Assembly: GCA_963965975.1 (NCBI GenBank)
Contig: OZ014421.1
Coordinates: 5,259,001 to 5,323,000 of the forward strand
Source: Xestospongia bergquistia
Lineage: Eukaryota; Porifera; Demospongiae; Haplosclerida; Petrosiidae
Reading direction: 5' to 3'
DNA length: 64,000 nt
Shown here: positions 1-12,300 of the stretch, piece by piece
Layout of the letters: each line of letters opens with the position of its first letter
Numbering within the stretch: position 1 is the stretch's first letter
The notes under the pieces: model-generated
What the model was told of the DNA's origin: nothing
The model's input: the letters and a program-made list of their open reading frames with translations, nothing else
Database searches by the model: none
Translations under genes and position numbers: made by a program

Positions 1-2624
1 TAGAAAAAAAGTGGGCTGTTTCAAAGTTCCACTTGTTCATTCAACACTTTTAATTGATTTACGAACTGAAGCATCAAAACAATTACAATATTGGCCTCCA
101 CCTGATGGCTATAAATGGAACACAGATGACATCATTATTTTGTCATACTCTGCAAGAGTGACTGGTAATTTTTAGTAGCCTACACAATTAATATTGTTTC
201 TAATTCTCAAGGTATGGGTATGTATGTTTTAAATACTGAGTTTTTTGGTTATATGCTAAAACCTAAAGAGTATGATTCATTTGATGAAGCAGCTGCTGAA
301 TTTATCAACTGGAAAATCAAAACATTAGGTTAGTAGTATTTCAATTAAATATTTCTCCCACTTGACCCCACTTGACATGTTTACAGTCCTATATATCACA
401 TGGTAACTATATACAATTACTTGTGTACATGTTTACATTCATCAATATATATTTGACTATTAATATAACAGCAAACATATTATAACCAAAGAAAGAAATA
501 TTTGATCTAGTTCACAAAGAGATATAAACAAATTTAATAAGTGTTCACTAGAAAAATTTTAAATGTTAATTAACCCTTTATGTTCTCAGTTTAAACTAGT
601 AAAGATCAATAAACAATAGAGTGCTGAAAATCAATAATCTGAGCACCAAAAGAAGCTGTATAAATTTGTGCTGATAATTGTTATATAAAATATTATATGA
701 TCTTAATCTAGTAATCTTTACATTTTAAACATAATTATGATTGTACTCTTTATTATTATATTTTCTATTTTCTTTCTAGTAAGCTATCCTCCATTACCTG
801 TTAGTCAATTTATCACTGTCCCTGAGATACCTAAAGACAAAGTTGGTACAGATGCAGTAAGGAGAATATTTATTGTAATAATGCCATTATATTTAATATG
901 TTAGATTTTTATGATTAGTTTAGTAAGAAGACCAGAAAGAAGAAACAGAATGATTGCCTGTTTAAAGGAGCTAGCTCTGGACTATATACTTTTTGATGCC
1001 ATAGATGGAAGGTACTGCCAATTCATTATTTGTCTATCTGTCCATTCATCCATCTATCTGTTCATTCATCAACCTGTCTATTTATTGACTTATTCATTGC
1101 TATTTCTTACCTAAGGCAACTCAATAACACTTACTTGGAAGAATTAGGTATCCATTATATGCCTGGGTGGAGGGACCCTTGGGGTGAAAGGTATGCATTC
1201 AGCCATTTATCTCTTTACTAATAATCTGTTTATCTTTCATTACTGTATTATAGACCAATGACATTTGGTGAAGTGGGCTGTTTTTTGAGTCATTATTTCA
1301 TATGGTCAAAGATGAGAACTGAGAACTTACAGACGGTACTAATTTTAGAGGATGACATTGATTTTGAGCCTGACTTTAAAGAAAGGGTCCTTCATATACT
1401 TGAGGAAATTGAGAATGTGGATCAGGAATGGGACCTAATGTATGTCTGGAATTTTTATAAATGATAGCTCTCTTAGATCACTGTAGTAAGTGCTAATGTT
1501 CACCAGTACTACTGGTAAATATTTACTAGTGGTAGTTATCAATCAATAAGCTATAGACTAGTGAACATCAATACTTACCACAGTGACCTAGGATAGCTAC
1601 CATTAGTAAGCTCTAGACTAGTGAACATCAGTACTTACCACAGTGACCTAGGATAGCTACCAATAATTAGCTATAGATTATCATAAATCTGGAAAAACGT
1701 TCATTGTAAATTAATTTTAGTAGTTGCTTACACAAACATTTGCGACCACAAATAGTATAAGTTATTGTCAAAACAACAAAAATGTACAAATATTTAACAT
1801 GTGAAATTTATACGCACAAAAATTTCCAGATTTATGGTAACTTACAAGAACATTGAATAATTAATTCTAACATATCTTCTTTAGCTATGCTGGTCGTAAA
1901 GCATTGCATTATGACTTAGAGACTGTACTTCCTGGTACTCATAACCTTGTGAAGCCCAAATACTCTTATTGGACATTGGGGTACTTGATTTCATTAAGAG
2001 GTGCTCAAAAGTTACTGGATGCATCTCCTTTTGATAACTTACTACCAGTAGATGAATATATTCCAATTATGTTTGATGAACATCCAGAGTAAGTACATAG
2101 AATATTGAGGACATGTATTACAGATCATGTGATGCATTATTGAAGATTATACTTTATGGTGTAACACTGAGAAATACTGTCTATAATCATATGGACCTTA
2201 TTGTGCTATAGTGAACAGTAATAGTAGGAGTTAATAAAAAAAAAACAAGAGGTAACCTTTTTATGGGCTCCTAGTAATAGGCATGCTAAGAATATACTTT
2301 TTAAAGGATTGTGGATACAGCCTATGTGATGCTTTTTTTGCAAATTATTGCTTTAGGACTTCTTGGGCCAGCTATTATCAAAATCGCAATCTCCGTGCTT
2401 ATTCAGCTTATCCTCTATTGTTGTATCCTACTCATTATGTAGGAGATGAAGGATGGTTTAGTGACACTGGTAAGTCAGTATGATTAAATTATGCAGTGAT
2501 GGCATTTCTTATTATAGAGCCTCCTCCGGAAATATTAGAAGAAATACGACAGAGAAAAATCAAAGAAGAGGAAGAAGCTAATGGAGATGATGCAGTTAGT
2601 CACAGTATGAAAACTGAACTGTGA
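1..2624 (+). CDS. COLGALT1: Procollagen galactosyltransferase (GT25 family), 3' part; 5' end outside window
   Basis: Enzyme of the ER lumen that transfers galactose to hydroxylysine in collagen. Exons I can join in frame: 1-164, 212-328, 780-856, 905-1011, 1116-1190, 1254-1439, 1885-2088, 2357-2469 and 2518-2624, all with GT-AG borders and matching phases. The reading includes the GT25 sequence LVRRPERRNRM, the acidic LILEDDIDFEP motif (nucleotide-sugar/metal site of the family), the block KYSYWTLGYLISLRGAQKLL, LPVDEYIPIMFDEHP, and YPTHYVGDEGWFSDTE. These appear in the order expected for the C-terminal GT25 domain of vertebrate COLGALT1/2. The protein ends in KTEL, a plausible ER-retrieval signal (the human enzyme ends in RDEL). 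The N-terminal half and start codon lie left of the window. COLGALT1 versus COLGALT2 cannot be decided; sponges may have one ancestral copy. Confidence 0.87.
1465..1660. repeat. Inverted repeat with a doubled right arm (MITE-like), in COLGALT intron
   Basis: The left arm at 1465-1503 is an imperfect inverted copy of the sequence at 1561-1599, and the right arm is repeated at 1621-1659, exactly 60 bp on. The core reads about GTGAACATCAGTACTTACC and ends CCTAGGATAGCTA. A diverged relative occurs in a UBR4 intron near 51046-51085. The fold-back structure and dispersal suggest a small non-autonomous DNA element. Confidence 0.6.
1682..1836. mobile_element. Short element with 14-bp perfect terminal inverted repeats (MITE candidate)
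   Basis: It begins CATAAATCTGGAAA and ends with the exact reverse complement TTTCCAGATTTATG, 155 bp overall, with no coding capacity. It lies in the same COLGALT intron directly beside the 60-bp repeat. Target-site duplication is not clear, so the class is unassigned. Confidence 0.5.
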
Positions 2625-3193
2625 TGTTATGGTATAAGGGATACGTGTCTAATTATTCTAATGACTTTATGATTTTTTGATTACAGCAAACTTACCTCCT
2701 CATTCAAGTTCATTAGGTCAATGTTTTAAACGTGTTTGTTAATTTTTTGTACATTTTAAACTTTAAGAGTTATTTCAAACTAAACTGGGAAATATAAAGA
2801 GTATGTTTTGGACTGTAGATCTAGAACTCAGTTGTCAAGAGCTAGATACTGCAGCTAAACCTAAATTAAAGAAGTGTCTCCAGTGATAACTAGAACCACA
2901 TATATTCAATAATGGTCCTCTTTGTAATAAATTACAAGTTTTGTATGGTAAATCACAAATTAAGAGAATAATCCAAAGACTATATAAACTAATACAAAGC
3001 AGTTAGTAGTTATTAAAAGTGGTTAAATACTAACAAAAGCAAGTAAATATTATTTTTAATTATTTTAAACTTGATTGATTGCTAACATTATATATTATAA
3101 CAAAATTAGAACATTCAGTGTACACATACAAAGTTGAGCTAAAGAGACAAAGCTTGAATCTGAACATTAAAACATTTTTAACAGACATCCTCT
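2625..3193. other. Intergenic, convergent 3' ends of COLGALT and broken receptor
   Basis: AT-rich, no ORF of note. It separates two genes that end toward each other. Its right end (from about 3110) is similar to 9270-9349, because both flank receptor copies of the first segmental duplication. Confidence 0.6.
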
Positions 3194-6100
3194 TTAATCT
3201 GCTAGGTGTTTCATTTCATCACTACTAATAGTGGCAGTACCATATCTTGATTTAGTAGTAGAGTTGATTGATGTACGATTGATCGATGTACCATAAGTAA
3301 CATGACGAATAGTACCTTGATAGTGTGTTGTAGTAGACTCTTTGGGTGTTTGAGGGGACTCATATTCATAACACGATCGGCAAATGAATTATCATCGACA
3401 TCAATATCAGATGGAATGTATTTCTCTATAGGGTTAGTATGTGGTCTTCTAGTGTCTTTATAATACAAACAACAAATTCTTACCTTCTTAATAATCCAGT
3501 ACATACAATATAAAATGACAATAAATGATGGAAAATATAAAGGAATGATATTTGCATTAAAAGAAGAAGATGAAATGAAAGACCTGAAATAAAATGGAAT
3601 TATTGCAATACCACTGAGAAGTGCTAAGATCAAAAATAATAAAAATTCAGAAAAGTTATGGATATTTTTCCTGTATGGACGAAATATCATAATAGCACCT
3701 CCTGCCACAACAAAGACAGAGATCTGAATATCCATTATAATCAGATATTGTTGAATAGGAATATAATAGAGACAAATGATAACAATCCTCAGTAACAGAT
3801 AAAGACCAGCAAAATAACGATAATCATTTGCGTTATTACAACCATTCTTAAAGGCTCCAGTGTAGTCATCAACAAGTGTCATAACAAATTGTGGACGTTT
3901 TAACTTACACCAGTCTAGGATCTTATGAAACCTTTTAAAATGATGAAGTAAAAGATAAACTGTTGGTATGAACACAACAACAATCAAGACTATTATGGCT
4001 AAGACACCTAGAAATGAATGAGGATAACCAAAATAATCTAATGTACCATCATAGTAAAATGCTATGCCAGTTTCATTTTCAGTAGTAAGACTGTACCACT
4101 TTGTGAAGTGGAGGAGTTTAAGAGAAGTAGTAGTAAACTGAGTAAAACATAACACATATATTGAGGATATAGAGTGAGTTAAAGATGGCTCAATGTTAGT
4201 CATATGCCAAAAACGTGCCAGGAGACGATGAAGAGGTCGAGTGATAGTGACTACATACCTGAAGCCTTTGTTGTACATTGTAATCCACCCATAGAGAAAG
4301 AAGACAAGGAGAAATGGATAGGATGCTATGACATACCAGAAGGTAATAGCTCCTAGTGATCCCATAGTAGGTGTAATACAAACTGGAAAAGGTATCACAT
4401 TGAGGAAATTAAGATTCCAAATATTATGAGGAAATGTGATACTATTAATTGCATTAGTATCAGTAGTAACAAACCAAACAGAGTTTATTATAGGAAATGA
4501 GATGGACACAATTTGACAAAAGAAGACATATCCATTTAATGAACCATTTGTCAGTTTTATATTGAGTACTATTATTAAAATGACTAATGTTGTTACTGGA
4601 AGAATTTCTATAGTGAAGACTATTAACAAATTGATAACCAATCCTTTATTTGTACCATCAATAGCAATATTAACTCTGACACTGCCATTATTTGTACATT
4701 GAAAATATGGAGAGTTAATTGGTACACAAATATTAATTTTACAAGCACCATTAAGTCTTCCTGTATATGGAAAAAATAAATTAACATTAATAAATTTTAT
4801 ACAAGAAATTAGATCAGTTTTGCGCTTAGAGATACAAGAAAAGTCATTAGAACGAACTTGCGGACATCTTCCAATCACTGGCTGTGAATTATAGTTTGAT
4901 AGACAATAACCAAATAATGTACCATAGTAAGTTGAGTTAACAGTACATTGAATATCACTATCAGTGAAGCAGTTCCAGTCCTTGGAACAACAACAGTTAT
5001 AACAGTTATAGACATTTTGCAACCATATACATAAGGTGTGTTCCTGATGAGTTCAAATTTAATAGGCCATTCACAGTCTTGTAGTGTAACACTGTAATTA
5101 GCTTGTAGTGGATCACTACTTAATGTAATGATACTTAAATAAAAAGATTGTGTTTAAGTTGACATTTTTTATTATAACAAAACTGATATAGTGTTGGTTC
5201 AAATTGTGTTACACATTTCACATTGTTTTGATTGTTGTCCAAAAATCCAATAATATTTGGATCAGAAGATACATAATAATTAATTTTATCAGAACTTAAT
5301 TGTCCTGTTCAATCATAAACATCTATTTTAAATCTAGCACCTGGTTGTATGGTTATATTTCTGCTATCATCAAGAAATGCCAGTCCAGAATATACACTAT
5401 TGTTACAGTAATCTGGAGTGTAGCTCCAGTTATTATTCCAACATAATGTTCTCCTAATACTGGATAGTGTAATGTCAGAAGTGTTTGGATATAGTGGCCA
5501 CCAACATGAAGACAATGAGGTAACATATATGGCATTTGGTGTACTAGAAGATGAAGAAACTACTTTATTATAAGAGAAAACCATTTCAGTTTTCCATTCA
5601 TCAGGATGAACATCTGATTTGTAATAAACTATAAAACAATAACCTGATTGAGTTTGTTGTGAGTTACAAGGTCCTGAGTATATTGCTCCTCCTTTAGAGA
5701 TGGCAGTGTTATTAATAAATGCTAACTTTGTCTCAATATAAAGTACAATATAACTACACTCATACAGAGCTATAGCTCCACCATATACTGCACTGTTACC
5801 AGTAAAGCTCATTTCTGCACCAGGATTTATTGTGATTACACTTCCATGTACTTCTATAGCAGATACATTGTTATCATTAAATGTATTGATACCATTAAAT
5901 GATATAGGTACACTACTGGAATAGAGAGTACCAGAACAAGGTAGAATAACAAATCTATGTACTGTATGTACATCACAAATAGGTCTGTTACTACTGAAGG
6001 TACTATTTGTTATTTGGACAATGTTTGACTAAGTGAAATCAATTCCATTGGTAAAGTAACATGCTGAACCAAGATAGGCTATGTTCCCAGTTAAAAGTAC

Positions 6101-7302
6101 TTCAATAAAATAAAGATTAATATATGAACCTGTTACTGATAATCCACCACCAATAATACCAGTGTTATTAGAAATATTGCAGTCAAAAATGGTAATAGAG
6201 TTTATTGGTTGTTTGATACCACTGATATATTTTGAAGACTGTATTATCTTACCTCCACCACCTCCTCCTCTGTCCTCATAAAAACTAACATGATCAATGT
6301 TAGGATTATTATTATTAGTAACAGTCATATGACTCATCTCAATACTGTTACTATTAGCATTTTCATAGTATACAATGTAGAATCCACCTCCATGATCAGC
6401 CTGGTTACCTTCTAGTATGTTGGAGTACATGATAATCTTGTTATTACTAGCCTGACCTCTAAAGATAACAGATACTCCTCCTCCATTACCAAACACATAG
6501 CTATCTCTATCTTGATTACTTAACTTATGACACGGATCCTCTTTTGGCCATATTAAATGTAAAACTACAATTGATGATATTATATAAACTACCGTAACTA
6601 TTATGTACTGACGGAAAAGCCTCTTTAGGACAATCCCATTTGTTCTCTGGATCACAATAAGACCATTCTATTTGTAACCCACCTCCTCCATATGATACTC
6701 CAACTCCATTCTCAAAAAATACACACCCAGATATTGTTACATTACCCATTGTATTGTACATAGTAAGACCAGTACCAATAGATGACTCAATTACTACATC
6801 TACTATATGTACATTTTGACAATGTAACATGTACACTGCTACTTGGAACATCAAGAGTTCAAATGATTGTGAAGACAAGTTCCTACTAGTACTGACCTGA
6901 ACACCTCCACAACCATGAAATATGATTGACTTAAGGATAATGTCCTCAGACCACAAGAATGACAGTCCAGTAAATGAATTACATTTAATAACTATTTTCT
7001 GTTGCTCACCTCGATTGTTTGCTACTTTACCAATGATTGCTATTGGAGACTTGTATCTTAAGTTGTGTCTCTTCTCCATATTCCAGTATATAGTTACCAG
7101 GAGTAATGTAGATGACAGTGGAGTTATGTTGTAGTCCTCTCGATGCTAGGTTGAAGATAGCACATGGTGTGTGTTGTCCACCAGTCCAACAGGAGGTATC
7201 ATTGATCCCAGTAGTTGTACTAATATAAATCTCATGTTGCCAGTTGAGGGAATAAACAACTTGTGTTAATAGGATATTAAGAATGACAGCCAAAAACAAC
7301 AT
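3194..7302 (-). pseudogene. Broken paralogue of the beta-helix/multi-membrane receptor-like gene
   Basis: It aligns end to end with the intact gene at 9350-13468, from the signal peptide (MLFLAVILNILLTQVVYSLN) to the last residues. On the minus strand, going 5' to 3', the breaks are: an extra base near 7052 that shifts the frame; a small rearrangement near 6530-6545 that shifts it again; a CAG-to-TAG stop near 6030; a TGA near 5306-5310; a frameshift near 5150; an altered, shortened stretch at about 5030-5060; and a deletion of about 40 bases with a frame change near 3370 in the cytoplasmic tail. The membrane part (4650-3450) is still open over 600 codons, so decay may be recent or a shorter protein may be made. 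Separate sequencing errors are unlikely to explain this many changes. Confidence 0.8.
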
Positions 7303-7403
7303 GATATCTGGTTATATAATAGACAAGTTATGGATTTATTTACTGACATACTTACCTTTTAGTTTTGGCTGATAAGTCTTGTAAATACAACTTGTTAGAG
7401 GTT
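7303..7403 (-). promoter_or_regulatory. 5' UTR intron and leader of the broken receptor
   Basis: Upstream of the minus-strand start lies a leader segment with a donor AAAAG|GTAAGTATG near 7350-7360 and an acceptor just before ACATCATG-like sequence. It is nearly identical to 13469-13561 upstream of the intact copy. Similarity between copies stops at about 7403. Confidence 0.5.
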
Positions 7404-8121
7404 GTTGGGTCCAGGTGCAAGAGTATTTTCAGTAATATAATTGACAATTTTTATAACAAAATGTTCAACAGCATATAGGCTGAAGCTTTAAATTGCCCTA
7501 CCCCAGCCAAGCCCCAAAGTCAACCCAAACCAGCCCAGTCATACACAAGTCCAGCCCAGTGTGATAAATAACTGAGCAGAATTCTAACAAACTTCTTTGA
7601 TGTTAATAAGAAACATGAGGTATATCCATCAACAAAATAGCCTACTCGTGTTTATAAACATTTGAACTTTATTGGTAATGTTTCACATTGACATCAAAGG
7701 GAATTAAATTGTATCTTTGCCTAGATTCAGAGGTAATGGTTTTAAACTATAAGTCAAAACTATGTACCTAGGTCCCATAAATCTGATTATAAGGTATGTA
7801 TACATATTTTACATGTAATAAAGAGTATTTCAAAAAAACTAAAGATGTTGTAGGGATGACACTGCCCACTGCCAAAAAGGAAAGAAACATGGTAGGGATA
7901 AATACAGAAGCCGGAGGTAGACATCCAATTCTAGTTTGTAATTTCATATTCTGCTTTGAAGTTTCCCAAAAAATTCAAATTCCAATTCTCTTTCCATTGC
8001 TCAATGAAGTGAAGCGTGAGCACCTTGAGCCATCTCTTAGAATGGAACATTTCCAGTTAATGTGGGGGGTATAGGATTTTAGTTGTTAAATATTCCACTC
8101 CATTAGTTGTTAAACGCTGTC
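7404..8121. other. Non-coding spacer with a C-rich patch
   Basis: No supported gene. At 7495-7562 there is a patch of repeated CCAGCCCA/CCCCAG-like words. A plus-strand 92-codon frame at 7796-8074 has no recognisable motif and is not called. Confidence 0.4.
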
Positions 8122-8243
8122 ATTTGGAACATCAGGAGTTCAAATGATTGCGAAGACAAATTTCTACTAGTACTGACCTGAATACCTCCACAACCATGAA
8201 ATATAATTGACTTAAGGATAATGTCCTCAGACCACAAAAATGA
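8122..8243 (-). pseudogene. Third, short fragment of the receptor beta-helix region
   Basis: About 120 bases closely match 6845-6960 and 13010-13130 (region around FELLMFQVA and the HGCGG motif of the receptor). Nothing on either side matches the receptor. It is an isolated scrap, showing that further copies existed or that a small piece was re-inserted. Confidence 0.75.
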
Positions 8244-8734
8244 TTGTAAATTTAATGAAAACAGTAATGTAAACATCAGAAAATGTTCTCAAAATTGTAA
8301 TTGTTGAGACTATTATAGTTCATTCATTACGTTCTAATAGTCATTCAGCAGATCTATTTGTGCTCCATTCAATAAGAGATTTCTTCTGTACATGTTTTGA
8401 AAATATTCCCCATGTTTACCGGTTAGATATCCTTAAACTACATGCACCATAAACTCTAACTACTGCTCACTAGTGGCCATTGAATCAAACAAATTTGTTT
8501 TAGATAGAACTATAGTTTGTAATAAGAACATATAATGTGTGGAAAAAATAAATTTGAATTGCCAACTAAAATTGTTTGAACATGAAATTCAATGATCTAG
8601 AGAGTTATCAGTAGCAGTACAGATATGTGTTAGACATGGCTTTGGGCAGTCATGTGATCTCATCATGCCTGGGTCCTTCAAAGTTGCATAGAATAAAACA
8701 ATACAAAAAAATAGATGTACACATATACATTACA
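8244..8734. other. AT-rich spacer
   Basis: I see no gene here. The stretch 8490-8560 shares words with 15145-15200 beyond TMEM237 (AAATTTGTTTTAGATA), hinting at older duplication. Confidence 0.35.
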
Positions 8735-8871
8735 CATAGCATGGTAAGAAATATGACAGAGAAAGATTAAAGAAGAGGTGGAAGTTAAAACTGGAAGAAG
8801 CAACTAGAGAAGACAATACAGCTGGTCACAGTATAAAAACTGAACTATAATTTTGTACATATTATATAAGG
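8735..8871 (+). pseudogene. Detached, decayed copy of the last COLGALT exon
   Basis: It matches 2537-2640: the run of Glu/Arg/Lys codons (GAAATACGACAGAGAAA-like) and the terminal SHS(M/I)KTEL then stop are recognisable. No other COLGALT exon precedes it. It lies in the same position relative to the intact receptor as the real exon does to the broken one, so it marks the left edge of the second duplication unit. Confidence 0.75.
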
Positions 8872-9349
8872 GTATAAAGATTCATTTTTTGATTGCAGTA
8901 TTTTCATTTAGATCAATACAATGTTATTTAAAAAACTTCAGGACATTTTCAGTTATACAGCTTAAAACCCAGTACTATTATGTTAAACTGGTTTGTCCTG
9001 GTCTGTAGAACAGGTTTGAACAGGTTCTTATAAAATTATGTATTGTTTAGTAGTCTTACTCCAGCAATAGATCATTTGATAGTCTATAGTTTAGTATTGG
9101 GTTTTATACCAATCAAAGCTAATTATTAAGGAAAAATTCAAAGACAATATACAAATAATGAGTAAATTGTAATGTAGTCAAATAATAAACAAAACACATG
9201 GGAATATTTAATTTAATATTTATTATTTAATTTCAAATTGTAATCATTACAATTAAAAAATTCAAAATTTAAAATACACACATACAAAGCTCAGCCGGGG
9301 GAAGAAATTAGATTTAAAGATCAAGAAGTAGTTAACAATCATCTTTTCT
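8872..9349. other. Spacer; includes a 33-bp relic similar to the TMEM237 last exon
   Basis: At 8987-9019 the sequence differs at only about two positions from 15266-15298, inside the terminal TMEM237 exon. The remainder is AT-rich, with no gene seen. Confidence 0.45.
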
Positions 9350-12300
9350 TTAATCTGTTAGGTGTCTCATTTCATTGAACGTACCACTATTGGTAGTAGT
9401 ACCATATCTTGATTTAGTAGTAGAGTTGATTGATGTACGATTGGTCAATGTACCATAAGTAGCATGATGAGTAGTACCTTGATAGTGTGTTGTAGTAGAT
9501 TCTTTGGGTGTTTGAGGTGACTCATAATCATATGGTACAGTGCTCACATGATATTCATTATACTCATCTGGATTCATGATACGATCAGCAAATAAGTTAT
9601 CATCACTATCAGATGGAATATCTTCTTCTATAGGGTCAGTCTGTGGTCTTCTAGTGTCTTTATAATACAAACAACAACTTCTTACCTTCTTAATAATCCA
9701 GTACATACAATATAAAATGACAATAAATGATGGAAAATATAAAAGAATGATATTTGCAATAAAAAAAAAAAATGAAATGAAGGAGATGGAATGAAATGAA
9801 ATTATTGCAATACCACTGAGAAATGCTAAGATCAATAATAATAAAAATTCTGAAAAATTGTGGATATTTTTTCTGTATGGACGAAATATTGTAATAGCAC
9901 CTCCTACCACAACAAAGACAGAGATCTGAATACCCATAATAATCAGATGATGTTGAATAGGAATATAATAGAGACAAATGATAACAATCCTCAGTAACAG
10001 ATAAAGACCAGCAAAATAACGATAATCATTTGTGTTATTACAACCATTCTTAAAGGCTCCAGTGTAGTCATCAACAACAGTCATAACAAATTGTGGACGT
10101 TTTAACTTACACCAGTCTAAGATCTTATGAAACCATTTAAAAGGATGAAGTAAAAGATAAACTGTTGGTATGAACACAACAACAATCAAGACTATTATGG
10201 CTAAGATACCTAGAAATGCATGAGGATAACCAAAATAATCCAATGTACCATCATAGTAAAATGCTATGCCAGTTTCATTTTCATTAGTAAGACTGTACCA
10301 CTTTGTGAAGTGGAGTAGTTTAAGAGAAGTAGCAGTAAACTGAGTGAAACATAACACATATATTGAGGATATAGAATGAGTTAAAGATGGCTCAATGTTA
10401 GTCATACGCCAGAAACGTGCCAGGAGACGATGAAGAGGTCGAGTGATAGTGATTACACACCTGAAGCCTTTGTTGTACATTGTAATCCACCCATAGAGAA
10501 AGAAGAGAAGGAGAAATGGATAGAATGCTATGACATACCAGAAGGCAATAGCTCCTAGTGATCCCATAGTAGGTGTAATACAAACTGGAAAAGGTATCAC
10601 ATTGAGGAAATTAAGATTCCAAATATTATGAGGAAAAGTAATACAATTAGTATCAATAATAAACCAAACAGAGTTTATTATAGGAAATGAGGTGGACACA
10701 ATTTGACAAAAGAAGACATATCCATTTAATGAACCATTTGTCAGTTTTACATTGAGTACTATTATTAAAATGACTAATATTGTTACTGGAAGAATTTCTA
10801 TAGTGAAGACTATTAACAAATTGATAACTATTCCATCATCTGTACATTCAAAATATGGAGAGTTAATTGCTACACAGTTATTGCTTTTACAAGCACCATT
10901 AAGTCTTCCTGTGTATGGAAAATCTGAATTTATCTTCATACAATTATTTATATCCTGTAAAAAGTTATAGTAATAATTAATATATGAGCAATTTGTATAG
11001 TAAAAGTCACTATCACGTCGAAACAGTGGACATCTTCCAATCACTTGCTGTGAATTATAACTTGATAGACAATAACCAGGTAATATACCATAGTAATATG
11101 AGCCAACAGTACATTGACTATCAGTACCAGTGAAGCAGTTCCAGTAATCGGAACAACAAAATCCAGGTATAGACATTTTGCAACCAAATACGTAAAACAA
11201 ATCTTCAGCTTTGTGATTGATGAATTCAAATTTAAAAGGCCATTCACAGTCTTGTAGTGTTACATTGTAATTAGCTTGTAGTGGATCACTACCTAATGTA
11301 GTGATACGTAAATAAAAAGATTGAGTTATAAGTTGACATTTTTTATTATTACTAAACTGATATAGTATTGGTTCAAATTCTGTTACACATTTCTGATTCT
11401 GTTGATTGTTGTCCAAAAATCCAATAATATTTGGATCAGAAGATACACAATAATTAATTTTATCAGAACTTAATTGTCCACTTCCATCATAAACATCTAT
11501 TTTAAATCTAGCACCTGGTTGTATGGTTATATTTCTGCTATCATTAAGAAATGCCAGTCCAGATTGTACACTATTGATACAGTTATCTGGTGTGTAGTTC
11601 CACTTATTCCAACGTAATGTTTTCTTAATACTGGATAGTGTAATGTCAGAAGTGTTTGGATATAGTGGCCACCAACATGAAGACAATGAGGTAGCAAATA
11701 TAGCATTATAACCAAGTCCACATACATTAGAAAAGAAAATCATTTCAGTTTCCCATTCATCAGGATGAACATCTGAGTTGTAATAAACTATAAAACAACA
11801 ACTTGATTGAGTTTGTTGTGAGTTACAAGGTCCTGAGTATATTGCTCCTCCTCTAAAGGTAGCAGTGTTATCATTAAACGCTAACTTTGTCTCATTATAA
11901 AGTACAATATAACTACACTCATACAAAGCTATAGCTCCACCATATACTGCATTGTTACCAGTAAAGCTCATTCCAGTACCAGGATTTATCATGATTACAC
12001 TTCCATGTACTTCTATAGCAGATACATTGTTATTATTAAATGTATTGATACCATTAAATAATATAGGTACACTACTGGAATAGAGAGTACCAGAACAAGG
12101 TAGAATAACAAAACTATGTACTGTATGTACATCACAAGTAGGTCTGTTACTGCTGAAAGTACTATTTGTTATTTGGATAGTTTCTGACTGAGTGAAATCA
12201 AATCCTTTTATAAAGTAACATGCTGAACCAAGATAGGCTATGTTCCCAGTTAAAAGTACCTCAATTAAATAAAGATTGATGCCTGAACCTGTTGTTACTG

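Noticed and set aside
7796-8074. 92-codon plus-strand ORF
   Set aside because: No recognisable motif, unlikely composition for a conserved protein, and no splice or promoter context. It could be an exon of an old transposon but this is unsupported.
9690-11727. Small minus- and plus-strand ORFs inside the receptor gene
   Set aside because: Out-of-frame shadows of the 1372-residue reading frame; the same shadows recur in the broken copy.
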